Assembly (NCBI RefSeq): GCF_005222785.1
Contig: NZ_STGH01000001.1
Location: 434,001 to 498,000, forward strand
Direction: 5' to 3'
Origin: Rhodobacter sp. SY28-1
GTDB lineage: Bacteria > Pseudomonadota > Alphaproteobacteria > Rhodobacterales > Rhodobacteraceae
Length of the DNA stretch: 64,000 nucleotides
The first letter of the stretch is position 1. Each line of letters starts with the position of its first letter. The notes under the pieces were generated by a model, which made no database searches, was not told where the DNA came from, and saw only the letters and a list, made by a program, of their open reading frames with translations. A program made the position numbers and the translations under genes. Shown here piece after piece: positions 8,041 through 16,526 of the stretch.

Positions 8041-8394
8041 TTACTCGGCAGCCGGTTCGGCGGCGCGGGCGGCTTTCTTGGCGGCGCGCTCGGCCATCGC
8101 CTTGCCGGGTGTGCCGGTCTTGGGGTTGTTGCGGGCGGCCTTCGGGCGGGCGCCGGCGGCTTCCAGGAAGCGGGCGATCCGGTCGGTCGGCTGGGCGCCC
8201 TGCGACAGCCAGTGCTGCACGCGCTCCATGTTCATGACGACGCGCTTTTCGTCGTCCTTGGCCAGCAGCGGGTTGTAGGTGCCGAGCTTTTCAAGGAAGC
8301 GGCCGTCGCGCGGCATGCGCGAGTCGGAGGCGACGATCGAGTAGAACGGGCGCTTCTTGGAACCACCGCGCGCGAGACGGATTTTCATAGCCAT
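8041..8394 (-). CDS. rpsP: 30S ribosomal protein S16
   Basis: A 117-residue S16. [19 protein letters not shown] at the start and [13 protein letters not shown] are the family core, and the C-terminus carries the Ala/Lys-rich tail usual in alphaproteobacteria. AGGAG seven bases ahead supports the ATG at 8394 (MAMKIRL) over the one at 8388. It follows the chorismate mutase gene by 40 bases and precedes bluB. Confidence 0.96.
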   Translation of the reverse strand: MAMKIRLARGGSKKRPFYSIVASDSRMPRDGRFLEKLGTYNPLLAKDDEKRVVMNMERVQHWLSQGAQPTDRIARFLEAAGARPKAARNNPKTGTPGKAMAERAAKKAARAAEPAAE

Positions 8395-8434
8395 GATGTT
8401 ACTCCTATTTGGCTGGTAACGGGGCAAGCCCCTG

Positions 8435-8728
8435 TTATTTCTGCAGTTTCTCGTGATGCCTGATGACTTCGGAGATGATGAAGGTCAGGAATTTCTTGGC
8501 CAGCTCGGGTTCGAGGTCGGCCTCGGTTGCAAGCTGGTGGAGCCGCGCCATCTGGCGCGACTCGCGGTCGGGGTCGGAGGGAGGAAGGCCGTGTTCGGCC
8601 TTCAGCCGGCCGACGGCCTGGGTGTGCTTGAACCGTTCGGCAAGCGTATAGACAAGGATCGCATCAAGCCGGTCGATCGAGGCGCGATGGTCCTTCAGCA
8701 GTTCGGATGCGCGGGTTGCGGCGTCCAT
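8435..8728 (-). CDS. Chorismate mutase (AroQ class)
   Basis: A 97-residue all-helical AroQ-type mutase that converts chorismate to prephenate for Phe/Tyr synthesis. Conserved residues are in [16 protein letters not shown] (the Arg/Asp helix), then [23 protein letters not shown] with the catalytic Lys, and a closing helix with [11 protein letters not shown]. It is monofunctional, with no prephenate dehydratase domain. Its ATG overlaps the stop of the upstream acetyltransferase gene by one base (TGATG), placing it firmly in the ffh operon. Confidence 0.9.
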   Translation of the reverse strand: MDAATRASELLKDHRASIDRLDAILVYTLAERFKHTQAVGRLKAEHGLPPSDPDRESRQMARLHQLATEADLEPELAKKFLTFIISEVIRHHEKLQK

Positions 8729-9366
8729 CAGTCCCCCCTTTTCGACGTCTGCATTGCGTCTGTTTTCGGTATACCGGGCGTATGCACGCGCGTATGTCCG
8801 GCCTTCGGCGCAACGGGCGTGTGGACCCAGACCTGCGCCCCGTCGAAATCCGCGGACCGCGTCGCACCAAGCCGTTCGGCGACGCAGATCGAGCGGGGAT
8901 TGGCCGGGTCGATGTAGCTGACCACCCGGTCCATCCCCATCGCCACGAAGGCATGGTCGCGCAGCGCGCGGGCGGCCTCGGTGGCGTAGCCCTGCCCTTC
9001 CGCCGAGGGGCGGAACAGGTAGCCCAGCTCCGGCTCCTGGTCGCCGGGTTCGAAGCCGATCAGGACAAAGCCAAGCGGGTCACCCCCAGCCTTGCGTTCA
9101 ACGGTCCACAGACCATGGCCGCGCAGCAGCCAGAGGCCGCAGCTGGCGGCGAATTCGGTGAAGGCGTCGTCACGGTCGAAAGGTCCGCCCAGATGTGGGC
9201 CTGCGGGGCCGGTGAAGATCTCGGCCCAGGCGTCGAAATCGGCGAGGGTTGGCGCGCGAAGTCGCAGGCGCGCGGTCTCGATCTCCGGGAGCATGCCGGA
9301 CAGCGTGGCCGCGAAGGTGGCGGCCGGGCCGGGGATGGCGATTTCATGCGGGGCGCGCGACGTCAT
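8728..9366 (-). CDS. GNAT N-acetyltransferase (RimJ/RimL-like), copy 3
   Basis: A 212-residue GNAT of the RimJ/RimL type. It contains IETARLRLRAPTLADFDAW, then ELGYLFRPSAEGQGYATEAA with the acetyl-CoA pyrophosphate loop (Q/R-x-x-G-x-G/A pattern), and SYIDPANPRSICVAERLGA. It is the last of three related acetyltransferases in a row. The annotated ATG overlaps the previous gene by 4 bases (ATGA); an internal Met at residue 25 is closer to the domain start. The acceptor (protein N-terminus or small amine) is unknown. Confidence 0.85.
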   Translation of the reverse strand: MTSRAPHEIAIPGPAATFAATLSGMLPEIETARLRLRAPTLADFDAWAEIFTGPAGPHLGGPFDRDDAFTEFAASCGLWLLRGHGLWTVERKAGGDPLGFVLIGFEPGDQEPELGYLFRPSAEGQGYATEAARALRDHAFVAMGMDRVVSYIDPANPRSICVAERLGATRSADFDGAQVWVHTPVAPKAGHTRVHTPGIPKTDAMQTSKRGD

Positions 9367-9890
9367 GCCAGGACCTCCGGTCCAGTATGACGCCAGACGT
9401 TGATGGTCTTGTCGAAGAAGACCTTCTCGCGTTCCGGAGTAGCACCAAGGCGCTTTGCCACGGCCTCGGACTTCGGGTTTGCCGGGTCAATGTAGCTGAT
9501 CAGCGGCGCGTGGCTCAGCCGGGCATGGTAGTCGGCCTTTGCAGCGCGGGCGGCCTCGACGCAGTAGCCGTGGCCTTCGTGGCCGTCGAACAGATGCCAG
9601 CCGAGTTCCGGTTCATCCCAGCCGTCGTGAAAGATCACGCCGACGCGGCCGATGAAGTCGCCCGCCTTGGTGTCGACCGAGTAAAACCCATGCCCGCGCA
9701 GCGCCCAATGGCCGATGTTGGCCAGAAGCCCGCGCCAGATCTGCTGGCGGGGCACGCCACCACCGACAAAGCCAGCGCGGGGGCTGTCGTTGAAGGCGAG
9801 CATGGCGGCAAAGTCACCCTCACGCGGTTCGCGGAGGATCAGGCGGTCGGTGGTCAGCGTCGGGATGGGCAACGCGAAGGTATAGGTCAT
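9363..9890 (-). CDS. GNAT N-acetyltransferase (RimJ/RimL-like), copy 2
   Basis: A 175-residue GNAT. It begins MTYTFALPIPTLTTDRLILR, with the acetyl-CoA loop in GWHLFDGHEGHGYCVEAARA and the C-terminal SYIDPANPKSEAVAKRLGA, nearly the same wording as in the gene downstream of it. The ATG at 9890 overlaps the upstream acetyltransferase as ATGA. A longer upstream frame is a shadow of that gene. It lies in the middle of the three-gene tandem array. Confidence 0.87.
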   Translation of the reverse strand: MTYTFALPIPTLTTDRLILREPREGDFAAMLAFNDSPRAGFVGGGVPRQQIWRGLLANIGHWALRGHGFYSVDTKAGDFIGRVGVIFHDGWDEPELGWHLFDGHEGHGYCVEAARAAKADYHARLSHAPLISYIDPANPKSEAVAKRLGATPEREKVFFDKTINVWRHTGPEVLA

Positions 9891-10429
9891 GCCGCGCCCC
9901 CTGGGCCGGGATGGCGGTAGATCAGCGCGGGCTTGCCCGAGGGGGAGACCCAGTCGCGTTCGAAGGTTGCCCCCATGCGCACGGCGAGCGCGATGGACCG
10001 GTCGTTGCCCGGCGCGATGACCGAGGTCAGCGGTCCCCAACCCAGCACGGTATAGGCGTGGGTGCGGGCTGCCATGGCGGCCTCATACGCATAGCCCTTG
10101 CCTTCATGGCCGGGATAAAGCGCCCAACCGATTTCGCGTTCCAGCCAGCCTTCCGGATTCCAGAATCCGACATGGCCGACCGGAGCCTCCGTCGCATCGG
10201 TGACGGTCCAGAGACCGTAGCCGCGCAGGTGCCAGTGACCGATCTGGGCGGCAAAGGCGCGCCAGGCGGTGGGTCGGTCCAGGGGGCCGCCGGTAAAGCG
10301 GCTGCGGTCTTCGGCGTAGTAGGTCGCGTAAGCGTCGAAGTCGTCGGGCCGGGGCGCGCGCAGGACAAGTCGCTCGGTCCGAAGGACCGGCACGGCATCG
10401 TCAAACTGGCGCGCGATGAGATGGATCAT
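9887..10429 (-). CDS. GNAT N-acetyltransferase (RimJ/RimL-like), copy 1
   Basis: A 180-residue GNAT. Motifs are LRTERLVLRAPRPDDFDAY, GWALYPGHEGKGYAYEAAMA (acetyl-CoA loop) and IAPGNDRSIALAVRMGATFE. The start codon overlaps the ffh stop by 4 bases (ATGA), so its translation is coupled to that of the SRP protein. With copies 2 and 3 it forms a paralogous tandem that probably arose by local duplication. The substrate is unknown. Confidence 0.88.
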   Translation of the reverse strand: MIHLIARQFDDAVPVLRTERLVLRAPRPDDFDAYATYYAEDRSRFTGGPLDRPTAWRAFAAQIGHWHLRGYGLWTVTDATEAPVGHVGFWNPEGWLEREIGWALYPGHEGKGYAYEAAMAARTHAYTVLGWGPLTSVIAPGNDRSIALAVRMGATFERDWVSPSGKPALIYRHPGPGGAA

Positions 10430-11943
10430 TTCTTCTTCATCAGTCCCGAGAGGCCCGCAGGCAGCGTGATCCCGCGCGGGAGGCCGCCCATGCCGGGGGG
10501 CAGGCCGCCGCCCATGCCGCCAAGGCCGCCGCCCTGCTGCATGCCCTTGGCCATCTCGGCCAGTTGCTCGGGCGACATCTTCGAGGGGTCGGGCATGCCC
10601 CCCTTGCCAAGGAACTGCTTGACCATGTTCTTCATCATGCCGCCCTTGCCCATCTTCTTCATCATGTCCGCCATCTGCTTGTGCTGTTTCAGCAGGCGGT
10701 TGAGATCGGCGACGTCGAGGCCCGCGCCAGCGGCGATGCGCTTCTTGCGAGAGGCGGCCAGAAGATCAGGGTTCGCGCGTTCCTTCTTGGTCATCGAGTT
10801 GATGAGGGCAATCTGGTGGTGGAGCATCTTGTCGTTCAGGCCCGCAGCCTCGGCCTGGGCGGACATCTTGCCCATGCCGGGCATCATGCCCATCAGGCCC
10901 TGCATGCCCCCCATCTTCAGCATCTGGTCGAGCTGCATCTTCAGGTCGTTCATGTTGAACAGGCCCTTGGCGAAACGCTTGGCCATGCGTTCGGCCTGTT
11001 CGGCTTCGAACGTCTCCTGCGCCTTTTCGACGAGGGCGACGATGTCCCCCATGCCAAGGATGCGGCCCGCGACGCGTTCGGCCTCGAAGGGTTCGATGGC
11101 GTCCATCTTCTCGCCAAGGCCGACAAAGCGGATGGGCTTGCCGGTGATGGCGCGCATCGACAGGGCGGCACCGCCGCGACCGTCGCCATCCATCCGGGTG
11201 AGGACGACGCCGGAGATGCCGACCTTGCCGTCGAATTCAGTGGCGACGTTGACGGCGTCCTGGCCGGTGAGGCCGTCGACCACCAGCAGCGTTTCGCGCG
11301 GTTGGGCGATGTCGCGGACGGCCTGGACCTCGTCCATCAGGACTTCGTCGATGTGGAGGCGTCCGGCGGTGTCGAGGAAGACGACGTCATAGCCGCCGAG
11401 GTTGGCTTGCGTCTTGGCGCGCTTGGCGATCTGGACGGCGGTTTCGCCTTTCACGATGGGCAGCGAGTCGACGCCGATCTGGGTGCCGAGGATCGCCAGT
11501 TGCTCCATCGCGGCGGGGCGGTTGGTGTCGAGGGACGCCAGCAGGACCTTCTTGCCGTTCTTTTCCTTCAGCCGCTTGGCCAGCTTGGCCGTGGTCGTGG
11601 TCTTGCCCGAACCCTGCAGACCGACCATCAGGATCGTCGCGGGCGGGTTGTCGATCTTCAGCGCCTCGGGGGTGTCGTCACCGGCCAGAACGCGGATCAG
11701 TTCGTCATGGACGATCTTCACGACCATCTGGCCGGGGGTGATCGACTTCGTCACCGCGGACCCGGTGGCCTTTTCGGTGACGCGCTTGATGAAGTCGCGG
11801 GCGACGGGGAGGGAGACGTCAGCCTCCAAGAGGGCCACGCGGACCTCGCGCAGAGCGGTGACGACGTCGGCCTCGGACAGGGCGCCCTGCTTGGTGAGCC
11901 GGTCGAAGACGCCGCCAAGGCGTTCGGAGAGACTTTCGAACAT
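10426..11943 (-). CDS. ffh: Signal recognition particle protein Ffh
   Basis: A 505-residue SRP54 GTPase. The N domain is residues 1-85. The G domain has P-loop GLQGSGKTTTTAKLA (about 108-122), LLASLDTNRPAAMEQL, FLDTAGRLHIDE, and TRMDGDGRGGAALS with GLGEKMDAIEPF. The M domain is Met-rich (about 330-460) with the RNA-binding segment AASRKKRIAAGAG. A Gly/Met/Pro-rich tail ends in LMKKK. It targets nascent membrane proteins co-translationally with 4.5S RNA and FtsY. It is the first gene of the long minus-strand operon; the 193-base gap upstream (11944-12136) should hold the operon promoter. Confidence 0.97.
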   Translation of the reverse strand: MFESLSERLGGVFDRLTKQGALSEADVVTALREVRVALLEADVSLPVARDFIKRVTEKATGSAVTKSITPGQMVVKIVHDELIRVLAGDDTPEALKIDNPPATILMVGLQGSGKTTTTAKLAKRLKEKNGKKVLLASLDTNRPAAMEQLAILGTQIGVDSLPIVKGETAVQIAKRAKTQANLGGYDVVFLDTAGRLHIDEVLMDEVQAVRDIAQPRETLLVVDGLTGQDAVNVATEFDGKVGISGVVLTRMDGDGRGGAALSMRAITGKPIRFVGLGEKMDAIEPFEAERVAGRILGMGDIVALVEKAQETFEAEQAERMAKRFAKGLFNMNDLKMQLDQMLKMGGMQGLMGMMPGMGKMSAQAEAAGLNDKMLHHQIALINSMTKKERANPDLLAASRKKRIAAGAGLDVADLNRLLKQHKQMADMMKKMGKGGMMKNMVKQFLGKGGMPDPSKMSPEQLAEMAKGMQQGGGLGGMGGGLPPGMGGLPRGITLPAGLSGLMKKK

Positions 11944-12136
11944 CGCGTCACCCTTTCAGACGTTTGCCCCGATATGGGGCGGCGAAGCCAAGGCGCAAAG
12001 CGGAAAGGCACCCGTGGGCGCAGACGCGCTGACGGATGGCGATCCCGGGCAATGCCCAAGGGACCGGAAGCATGTGCCTCCGGGGAATTCAGCGTGGCGG
12101 ATACGCCCGGTGTGGGCGCGAGTCAAGCAGGAAGGG

Positions 12137-13021
12137 TCACGTCACCGGCGGCAGGTCGGCCAACGACTTCACCGCTTCGCAGCGGCCAATCAGGCCGTCA
12201 AGCTTTTCACGGTCGATCCAGGGGAAGGTTTCGGCCAGCCGCCGGTCCACCGCCGAGGCATGGCGGCGGCCACGGCGACTGTTGCGTTCGCGCTGGACGG
12301 CACCAAGGATGCGGTCCTGCATCGCGCCGGAGTCATTCTCGAAATGCTGGCTGCGGATGTGCGAGCAGAAGCCGGGGTCCGAGATGACCGGCCAGCGGGT
12401 CCAGACATTGCCGTGCTGCATCTGGAACGGGTTCTTCTGGAAGCTTGGCCCGTTCACGGTGGCCAGGCCGATGGCGGTCAGATAGCGCTGCTGGACCATC
12501 GACACGCCCACCGCCTCGGTCGCGCTGGCCGGGAAGACGAAGACGCCCGTCGGGAAGGTGACATGGGTCGAGGGTGACAGGATCCGTGTCACTTCGCGCA
12601 GGCGGGCGATGTAGTTCACGGACACCGCATCGTCGTCGTCCAGCCGGAAATGCACCGAATTGGCGCGTCCCTTGTAGCCCGAAGCCTCGACCATGTACTT
12701 GTGGAAGGCGAGGTCGCCGCGCTGGTGGTGCGAATACTCGACCACGGCGCCGGGCAGTTTCGCCGCCAGCGCGCTGAGCCGTTCCTTGAAGCGGTCGGGC
12801 ATCACTTCGGACGACATGATGACGGTGCGGAAGTCCTTGTCAGTCTGATGCATCAGGCTGGGCAGCGTCAGGTTCTCGAACAGGAAGAACCTGCGCGCCA
12901 TGCGCGTCTCGTCATAAAGCCGGGCCAGTGCGGCCCCGTCTTCGTCGGGCTGGGTGCGCGTGTCGGTCAGACCGTAGAACGAAAAGCGGATATGGCCGTA
13001 AATCGCCCGTTGTTCGAACAC
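12137..13021 (-). CDS. Putative rhamnosyl transferase (glycosyltransferase-like)
   Basis: A 294-residue soluble protein of the 'putative rhamnosyl transferase' family. It opens with HIRFSFYGLTDT, then RRFFLFENLTLPSLMHQTDK, RTVIMSSEVMPD and the metal/nucleotide-sugar motif FRLDDDDAVSVNYIARL, an acidic DxD-type cluster. Family members are predicted glycosyltransferases for surface polysaccharide; the acceptor is not known. It stands alone, 63 bases from the next minus-strand gene, with no polysaccharide cluster nearby. Confidence 0.7.
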   Translation of the reverse strand: MFEQRAIYGHIRFSFYGLTDTRTQPDEDGAALARLYDETRMARRFFLFENLTLPSLMHQTDKDFRTVIMSSEVMPDRFKERLSALAAKLPGAVVEYSHHQRGDLAFHKYMVEASGYKGRANSVHFRLDDDDAVSVNYIARLREVTRILSPSTHVTFPTGVFVFPASATEAVGVSMVQQRYLTAIGLATVNGPSFQKNPFQMQHGNVWTRWPVISDPGFCSHIRSQHFENDSGAMQDRILGAVQRERNSRRGRRHASAVDRRLAETFPWIDREKLDGLIGRCEAVKSLADLPPVT

Positions 13022-13084
13022 GCGCGTCTCTCCCTGTGATCACTGGCGGTCAAGAGCTACAAACTTGCGCGTCAAGTCAAGCGG

Positions 13085-13618
13085 TCAGCCCTTGGTGCTG
13101 TCGGGTGGCGGGGAGCCAAACCAGGCATTGATCGCCGAGGCGGCAATGCCGGCCGATTTTTCGCTGCCATAGACATTGGACAGGGGCACGGCGTGACCGT
13201 TGCGATGCACAAGTGCCGCCCGCCAGACCCGGGGTTCCGGCACCCACCCTGACCCGGCCCTGCGGTCGCGGTCGCCGGGTTTGCGCTTGATGACCATCGA
13301 TTGCAGCGTTGCACCGTGCAGGTCGCGGAGGACATGCTGCGTGCGGCGGCGGCCGAGGATGCCGGTCTCGGTGATCTCGACGATATCGCGCGCGCGGTCG
13401 AGCGTGATGCGATGCACCCTGACGAAGACGCCGAAGCAGCCGAACAGCAGAAGCAGCCCGATCCCGAACAGGGCCAGGCCGCCTGTCGGCTCTCCTGCCC
13501 GGAACAGGGCCCAGCCCCACAGCATCGGAAACAGGGCAACGGCAAGCAGGAACAGGCCCGCACGCAGGGGCACGTCGCGCAGGACCAGACGGTCGGGCGT
13601 GCGTTCGATGACCTTCAC
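13085..13618 (-). CDS. Small hypothetical membrane protein
   Basis: A 177-residue protein starting at GTG 13618, with GGAG about 8 bases upstream. Two hydrophobic helices (about 19-37 and 45-64) form a hairpin near the N-terminus. A beta-rich soluble domain follows (RITLDRARDIVEITETGILG; then VWRAALVHRNGHAVPLSNVY), resembling bacterial PH-like membrane proteins. I do not recognise a named family. It is divergent from the LysR gene at 13746. Confidence 0.6.
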   Translation of the reverse strand: MKVIERTPDRLVLRDVPLRAGLFLLAVALFPMLWGWALFRAGEPTGGLALFGIGLLLLFGCFGVFVRVHRITLDRARDIVEITETGILGRRRTQHVLRDLHGATLQSMVIKRKPGDRDRRAGSGWVPEPRVWRAALVHRNGHAVPLSNVYGSEKSAGIAASAINAWFGSPPPDSTKG

Positions 13619-13745
13619 GGGCGGACTCCGGATTGATGCAGGGGTGCAGCATGGCGGGGCGGAGGCGAAGCCGTCAATCGGCCCTCTTGTATCCGGCGCT
13701 GAATCGGGTTGATGTGCAAATCCGCACAGAGCAATCGGGGGCGTC

Positions 13746-14630
13746 ATGGAAAACTGGGACGAGATCCGCACCGCGTTTCAGGTCGCCCGGCTGGGCACGG
13801 TTTCGGGGGCGGCCGAAGTGCTTGGGGTCCACCATGCGACGGTGATCCGCCATATCGACGCGCTGGAGAAGCGGCTGGGGGTCAAGCTGTTCCAGCGCCA
13901 CGCAAGGGGTTACACGCCGACCGAACCGGGGCGGGACCTGTTGTCGGTGGCGCAGACGACGGAAGAGCAGTTCGCCCATCTGGTCAGCCGGATCAAAGGT
14001 CAGGGCGAGACGGTTTCGGGCGAGCTGGTGGTCACGTCGATTGCCGGGGTGTCCGATCTGCTGATCCCGGTCATCACCAGCTTTCAGGAGAAGTATCCGG
14101 ACGTCCGTGTGCGGTTCCTGACCGACATGCGCGTGTTCCGGCTGGACTATGGCGAGGCCCATGTCGCGATCCGCGCCGGGGCCGGGCCGGAAGAGCCGGA
14201 CAACGTGGTGCAGCCGCTGACCCGGATCAACGCGGGGCTCTATGCATCGCGTTCCTATGTCGAGCGGTTCGGTCGTCCGGCCTCCGAGGCCGAGTTCGAC
14301 GGCCATCGCTTTGTCTGCACCGATGCCGAGGTGACCCGCGCGCCGTTCCACCGCTGGCTGCGGGCGACGGTGCATCCCGACCAGATCGCTTTTGCCGCCA
14401 CCGAAGCACCGGCAATGGAGCTTGCGATCCGCAACGGCATCGGGATCGGGTTCATGATGGTGTTCCGGGCGGCCGAAGATCCGAACCTTGTCGAGATCCT
14501 GCCGTCGCGTCCCGATTGGGATTCTCCGCTGCGCATCGTCACCCATGTCGATCTGCACCGGACGAAGAAGGTGCAGGCGTTCCTGACGCATCTGAAGGAA
14601 TCGGCGAAGGACTGGAAGTCCTGCACCTGA
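13746..14630 (+). CDS. LysR-family transcriptional regulator
   Basis: A 294-residue LysR protein. The winged helix is in the first 60 residues (GTVSGAAEVLGVHHATVIRH, then IDALEKRLGVKLFQRHARGY). The effector domain runs from about residue 90 (SGELVVTSIAGVSDLLIPV). Its stop overlaps the start of a DMT-family exporter gene as TGATG, so it is probably co-transcribed with the transporter and may control it and itself. No ligand can be inferred. Confidence 0.9.
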   Translation: MENWDEIRTAFQVARLGTVSGAAEVLGVHHATVIRHIDALEKRLGVKLFQRHARGYTPTEPGRDLLSVAQTTEEQFAHLVSRIKGQGETVSGELVVTSIAGVSDLLIPVITSFQEKYPDVRVRFLTDMRVFRLDYGEAHVAIRAGAGPEEPDNVVQPLTRINAGLYASRSYVERFGRPASEAEFDGHRFVCTDAEVTRAPFHRWLRATVHPDQIAFAATEAPAMELAIRNGIGIGFMMVFRAAEDPNLVEILPSRPDWDSPLRIVTHVDLHRTKKVQAFLTHLKESAKDWKSCT

Positions 14631-15517
14631 TGCTTGCCCGCCTGTCCCAGCCCGCGCGCGGGCATCTGGCGATGCTGGCGTTCTCGGCGCTGGTCGCGGG
14701 GTCGTTCTCGCTGGGCGTGCTGGCGGCGCCGTTCATCGACCCTGGCGCCGTGACGGCGGTGCGGTTCGTCCTGGCGGGGGCGCTGGTGGGCGCGGCGGCC
14801 GTGCTGACGACCGGCATCCCGCGGCAGGCCTGGGCGGCACCCTGGCGCTATCTGGTGCTGGGCGGCCTGATGGGCACCTATTTCGTGCTGATGTTCGAGG
14901 GGTTGAAGACGGCGGCGCCGGTTTCGGCCGCGGCCGTGTTCACGCTGACCCCGGTGATGGCTGCGGGATTCGGCTGGCTTTTCCTGCGGCAAAGGCTGAC
15001 GGGTCGGATGGCCCTGGCGTTGGCCGTGGGCGGCGCGGGGGCTTTGTGGGTAATCTTCCGGGCCGACCTTGGGGCGCTCATGGCGTTTCAGGTCGGGCGG
15101 GGCGAGGCGATCTATTTCGTCGGTTGCGTGGCCCATGCTGCCTACGCCCCGCTGATCCGCAAGCTGAACCGGGGCGAGCCGGCGGTGGTGTTCACCTTCG
15201 GGATGATGGTGGCGGGGACGGTGCTGCTGGCGCTGTATGCCTGGCCCGCGCTGGTCGCGACGGACTGGGCGGCGCTGCCGTGGATCGTCTGGGTCACGCT
15301 GGTCTATGTGGCGGTGGCGGCAAGCGCGATGACCTTTGTCCTGCTGCAATACGCCTCGCTGCGGCTGCCGGCGGCGAAGGTAATGGCCTATACCTATCTG
15401 GTGCCCAGCTGGGTCGCGCTGTGGGAGATCGTGCTGCATGGTCTGGTGCAGCCGGGGCTGGTGCTGGTGGGTGTGGCGATGACGGTGCTGGCGCTGGGGC
15501 TTTTGCTGAAGGAGTAG
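14630..15517 (+). CDS. DMT-superfamily (EamA) transporter
   Basis: A 295-residue inner-membrane protein with ten predicted helices in two EamA repeats (about 1-140 and 150-295). Typical repeat endings are visible: PVSAAAVFTLTPVMAAGFGW and YASLRLPAAKVMAYTYLVPS. Such proteins export amino acids, metabolites or drugs. Translation is coupled to the upstream LysR gene. The substrate is unknown. Confidence 0.88.
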   Translation: MLARLSQPARGHLAMLAFSALVAGSFSLGVLAAPFIDPGAVTAVRFVLAGALVGAAAVLTTGIPRQAWAAPWRYLVLGGLMGTYFVLMFEGLKTAAPVSAAAVFTLTPVMAAGFGWLFLRQRLTGRMALALAVGGAGALWVIFRADLGALMAFQVGRGEAIYFVGCVAHAAYAPLIRKLNRGEPAVVFTFGMMVAGTVLLALYAWPALVATDWAALPWIVWVTLVYVAVAASAMTFVLLQYASLRLPAAKVMAYTYLVPSWVALWEIVLHGLVQPGLVLVGVAMTVLALGLLLKE

Positions 15518-15581
15518 CGGCTCGTCGGGGACGTGGTCCCTCCTCGCTTGCGACGAGAAGCCGAAGGCGAACGAGGAGCGG

Positions 15582-16526
15582 TCAGGCGAGGAACTCTGCC
15601 AGCCCATCAGTGAGGTAGCGTTCGGCCAAGTCCAGCGTGCCATGCGTGTAGGCCGGACCGCCAAACCCTTGTGCGGTGTCGCTGTCTGCCCGCGTCGCAA
15701 GCCAGGCGGTCAGCAAAACCCGGCGCAGGAAGATCAGCGAGGGGATCATCGCCCGGTCCTCGGCGCGCAAGGGCGCGATGCGGGTGTAGCCTTCTACCCA
15801 GGCGGCGATCAGGTCGGGCAGGCGCGGGTCGGTTTCGATGAAGCTGAGGGCCGAGGCAAGGTCGTAGGCCCACCAGCCAAAGCCGCAGTCGTCGAAGTCG
15901 ATGGCGGTTAAGCGGTCGCCGTCCACCATCAGGTTCGCAAGGCGCAGGTCGGCGTGGATCAGGCCGAATGTCTCGGGTCCCGTGCCGTAGGCGTGCAGCT
16001 TTGCGCCGAGCAGCTCCGTGGCGCGGGTGAGCAGGGCTTCGCCTCTCGCTTCAAGGCCCTGGGCTTGCCGCCAGTCACCCCAGTGCGGGTTGGGGCCGAG
16101 GATCGTCTCGACATCCCAGCGCTTGCGGGTGAAGCCTGCGGGCGGGGTCCATTGCCGGGACTGCAGGTGCAGGCGGGCGGTGATTTCTCCCAAAGGTGCG
16201 AACCAGCGGGCGAGGTCGTCGCCGGGTTGCAGTTCCTGGCCTGTGATCGGAGCGAAGGCGACGACGAAACGGTGGTCAACCTGTGTCACCAACCCCTGCG
16301 CGCCAGCAACTGGACGGACGACGTTCAGGCCGGGGAGGTCTTGCAGGGCCGTCAGCCAGGCGAGTTCCGAGGCGATCTCGGGTTTGGTGTGGTAGCCTTG
16401 GCGATGGAGACGCAGGATCAGGTCGCCCGCGCGCCAGGTTTCGTTTTCGGACCGGTTGAGAAGGGTGAGCGGAGTGTCTTCGGGCAGGCCGTAGACGGGC
16501 AGTGCCCGGGCGATCAGGTCAGACAT
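15582..16526 (-). CDS. APH-fold small-molecule kinase in a riboswitch-led operon
   Basis: A 314-residue phosphotransferase of the aminoglycoside phosphotransferase/homoserine kinase fold. The catalytic loop is IHADLRLANLMVDG (Brenner-type HxDxxxxN), followed by AIDFDDCGFGWWAYDLA, the metal-binding Asp. The N-lobe is short, with ENETWRAGDLILRLHR. The start overlaps cobF by 8 bases, so it is translated with a B12 gene and lies downstream of the AdoCbl riboswitch at 18030-18222. The substrate is unknown. A role in B12 nucleotide-loop assembly is conceivable from context only. Confidence 0.75.
   Translation of the reverse strand: MSDLIARALPVYGLPEDTPLTLLNRSENETWRAGDLILRLHRQGYHTKPEIASELAWLTALQDLPGLNVVRPVAGAQGLVTQVDHRFVVAFAPITGQELQPGDDLARWFAPLGEITARLHLQSRQWTPPAGFTRKRWDVETILGPNPHWGDWRQAQGLEARGEALLTRATELLGAKLHAYGTGPETFGLIHADLRLANLMVDGDRLTAIDFDDCGFGWWAYDLASALSFIETDPRLPDLIAAWVEGYTRIAPLRAEDRAMIPSLIFLRRVLLTAWLATRADSDTAQGFGGPAYTHGTLDLAERYLTDGLAEFLA

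Noticed and set aside
10564-12387. A 607-codon plus-strand open frame antisense to ffh
   Set aside because: Composition is that of a reverse-complement shadow and ffh is certain.
13709-14629. A long N-terminal extension of the DMT transporter frame
   Set aside because: It is the LysR gene read in another frame; the TGATG overlap marks the true start.
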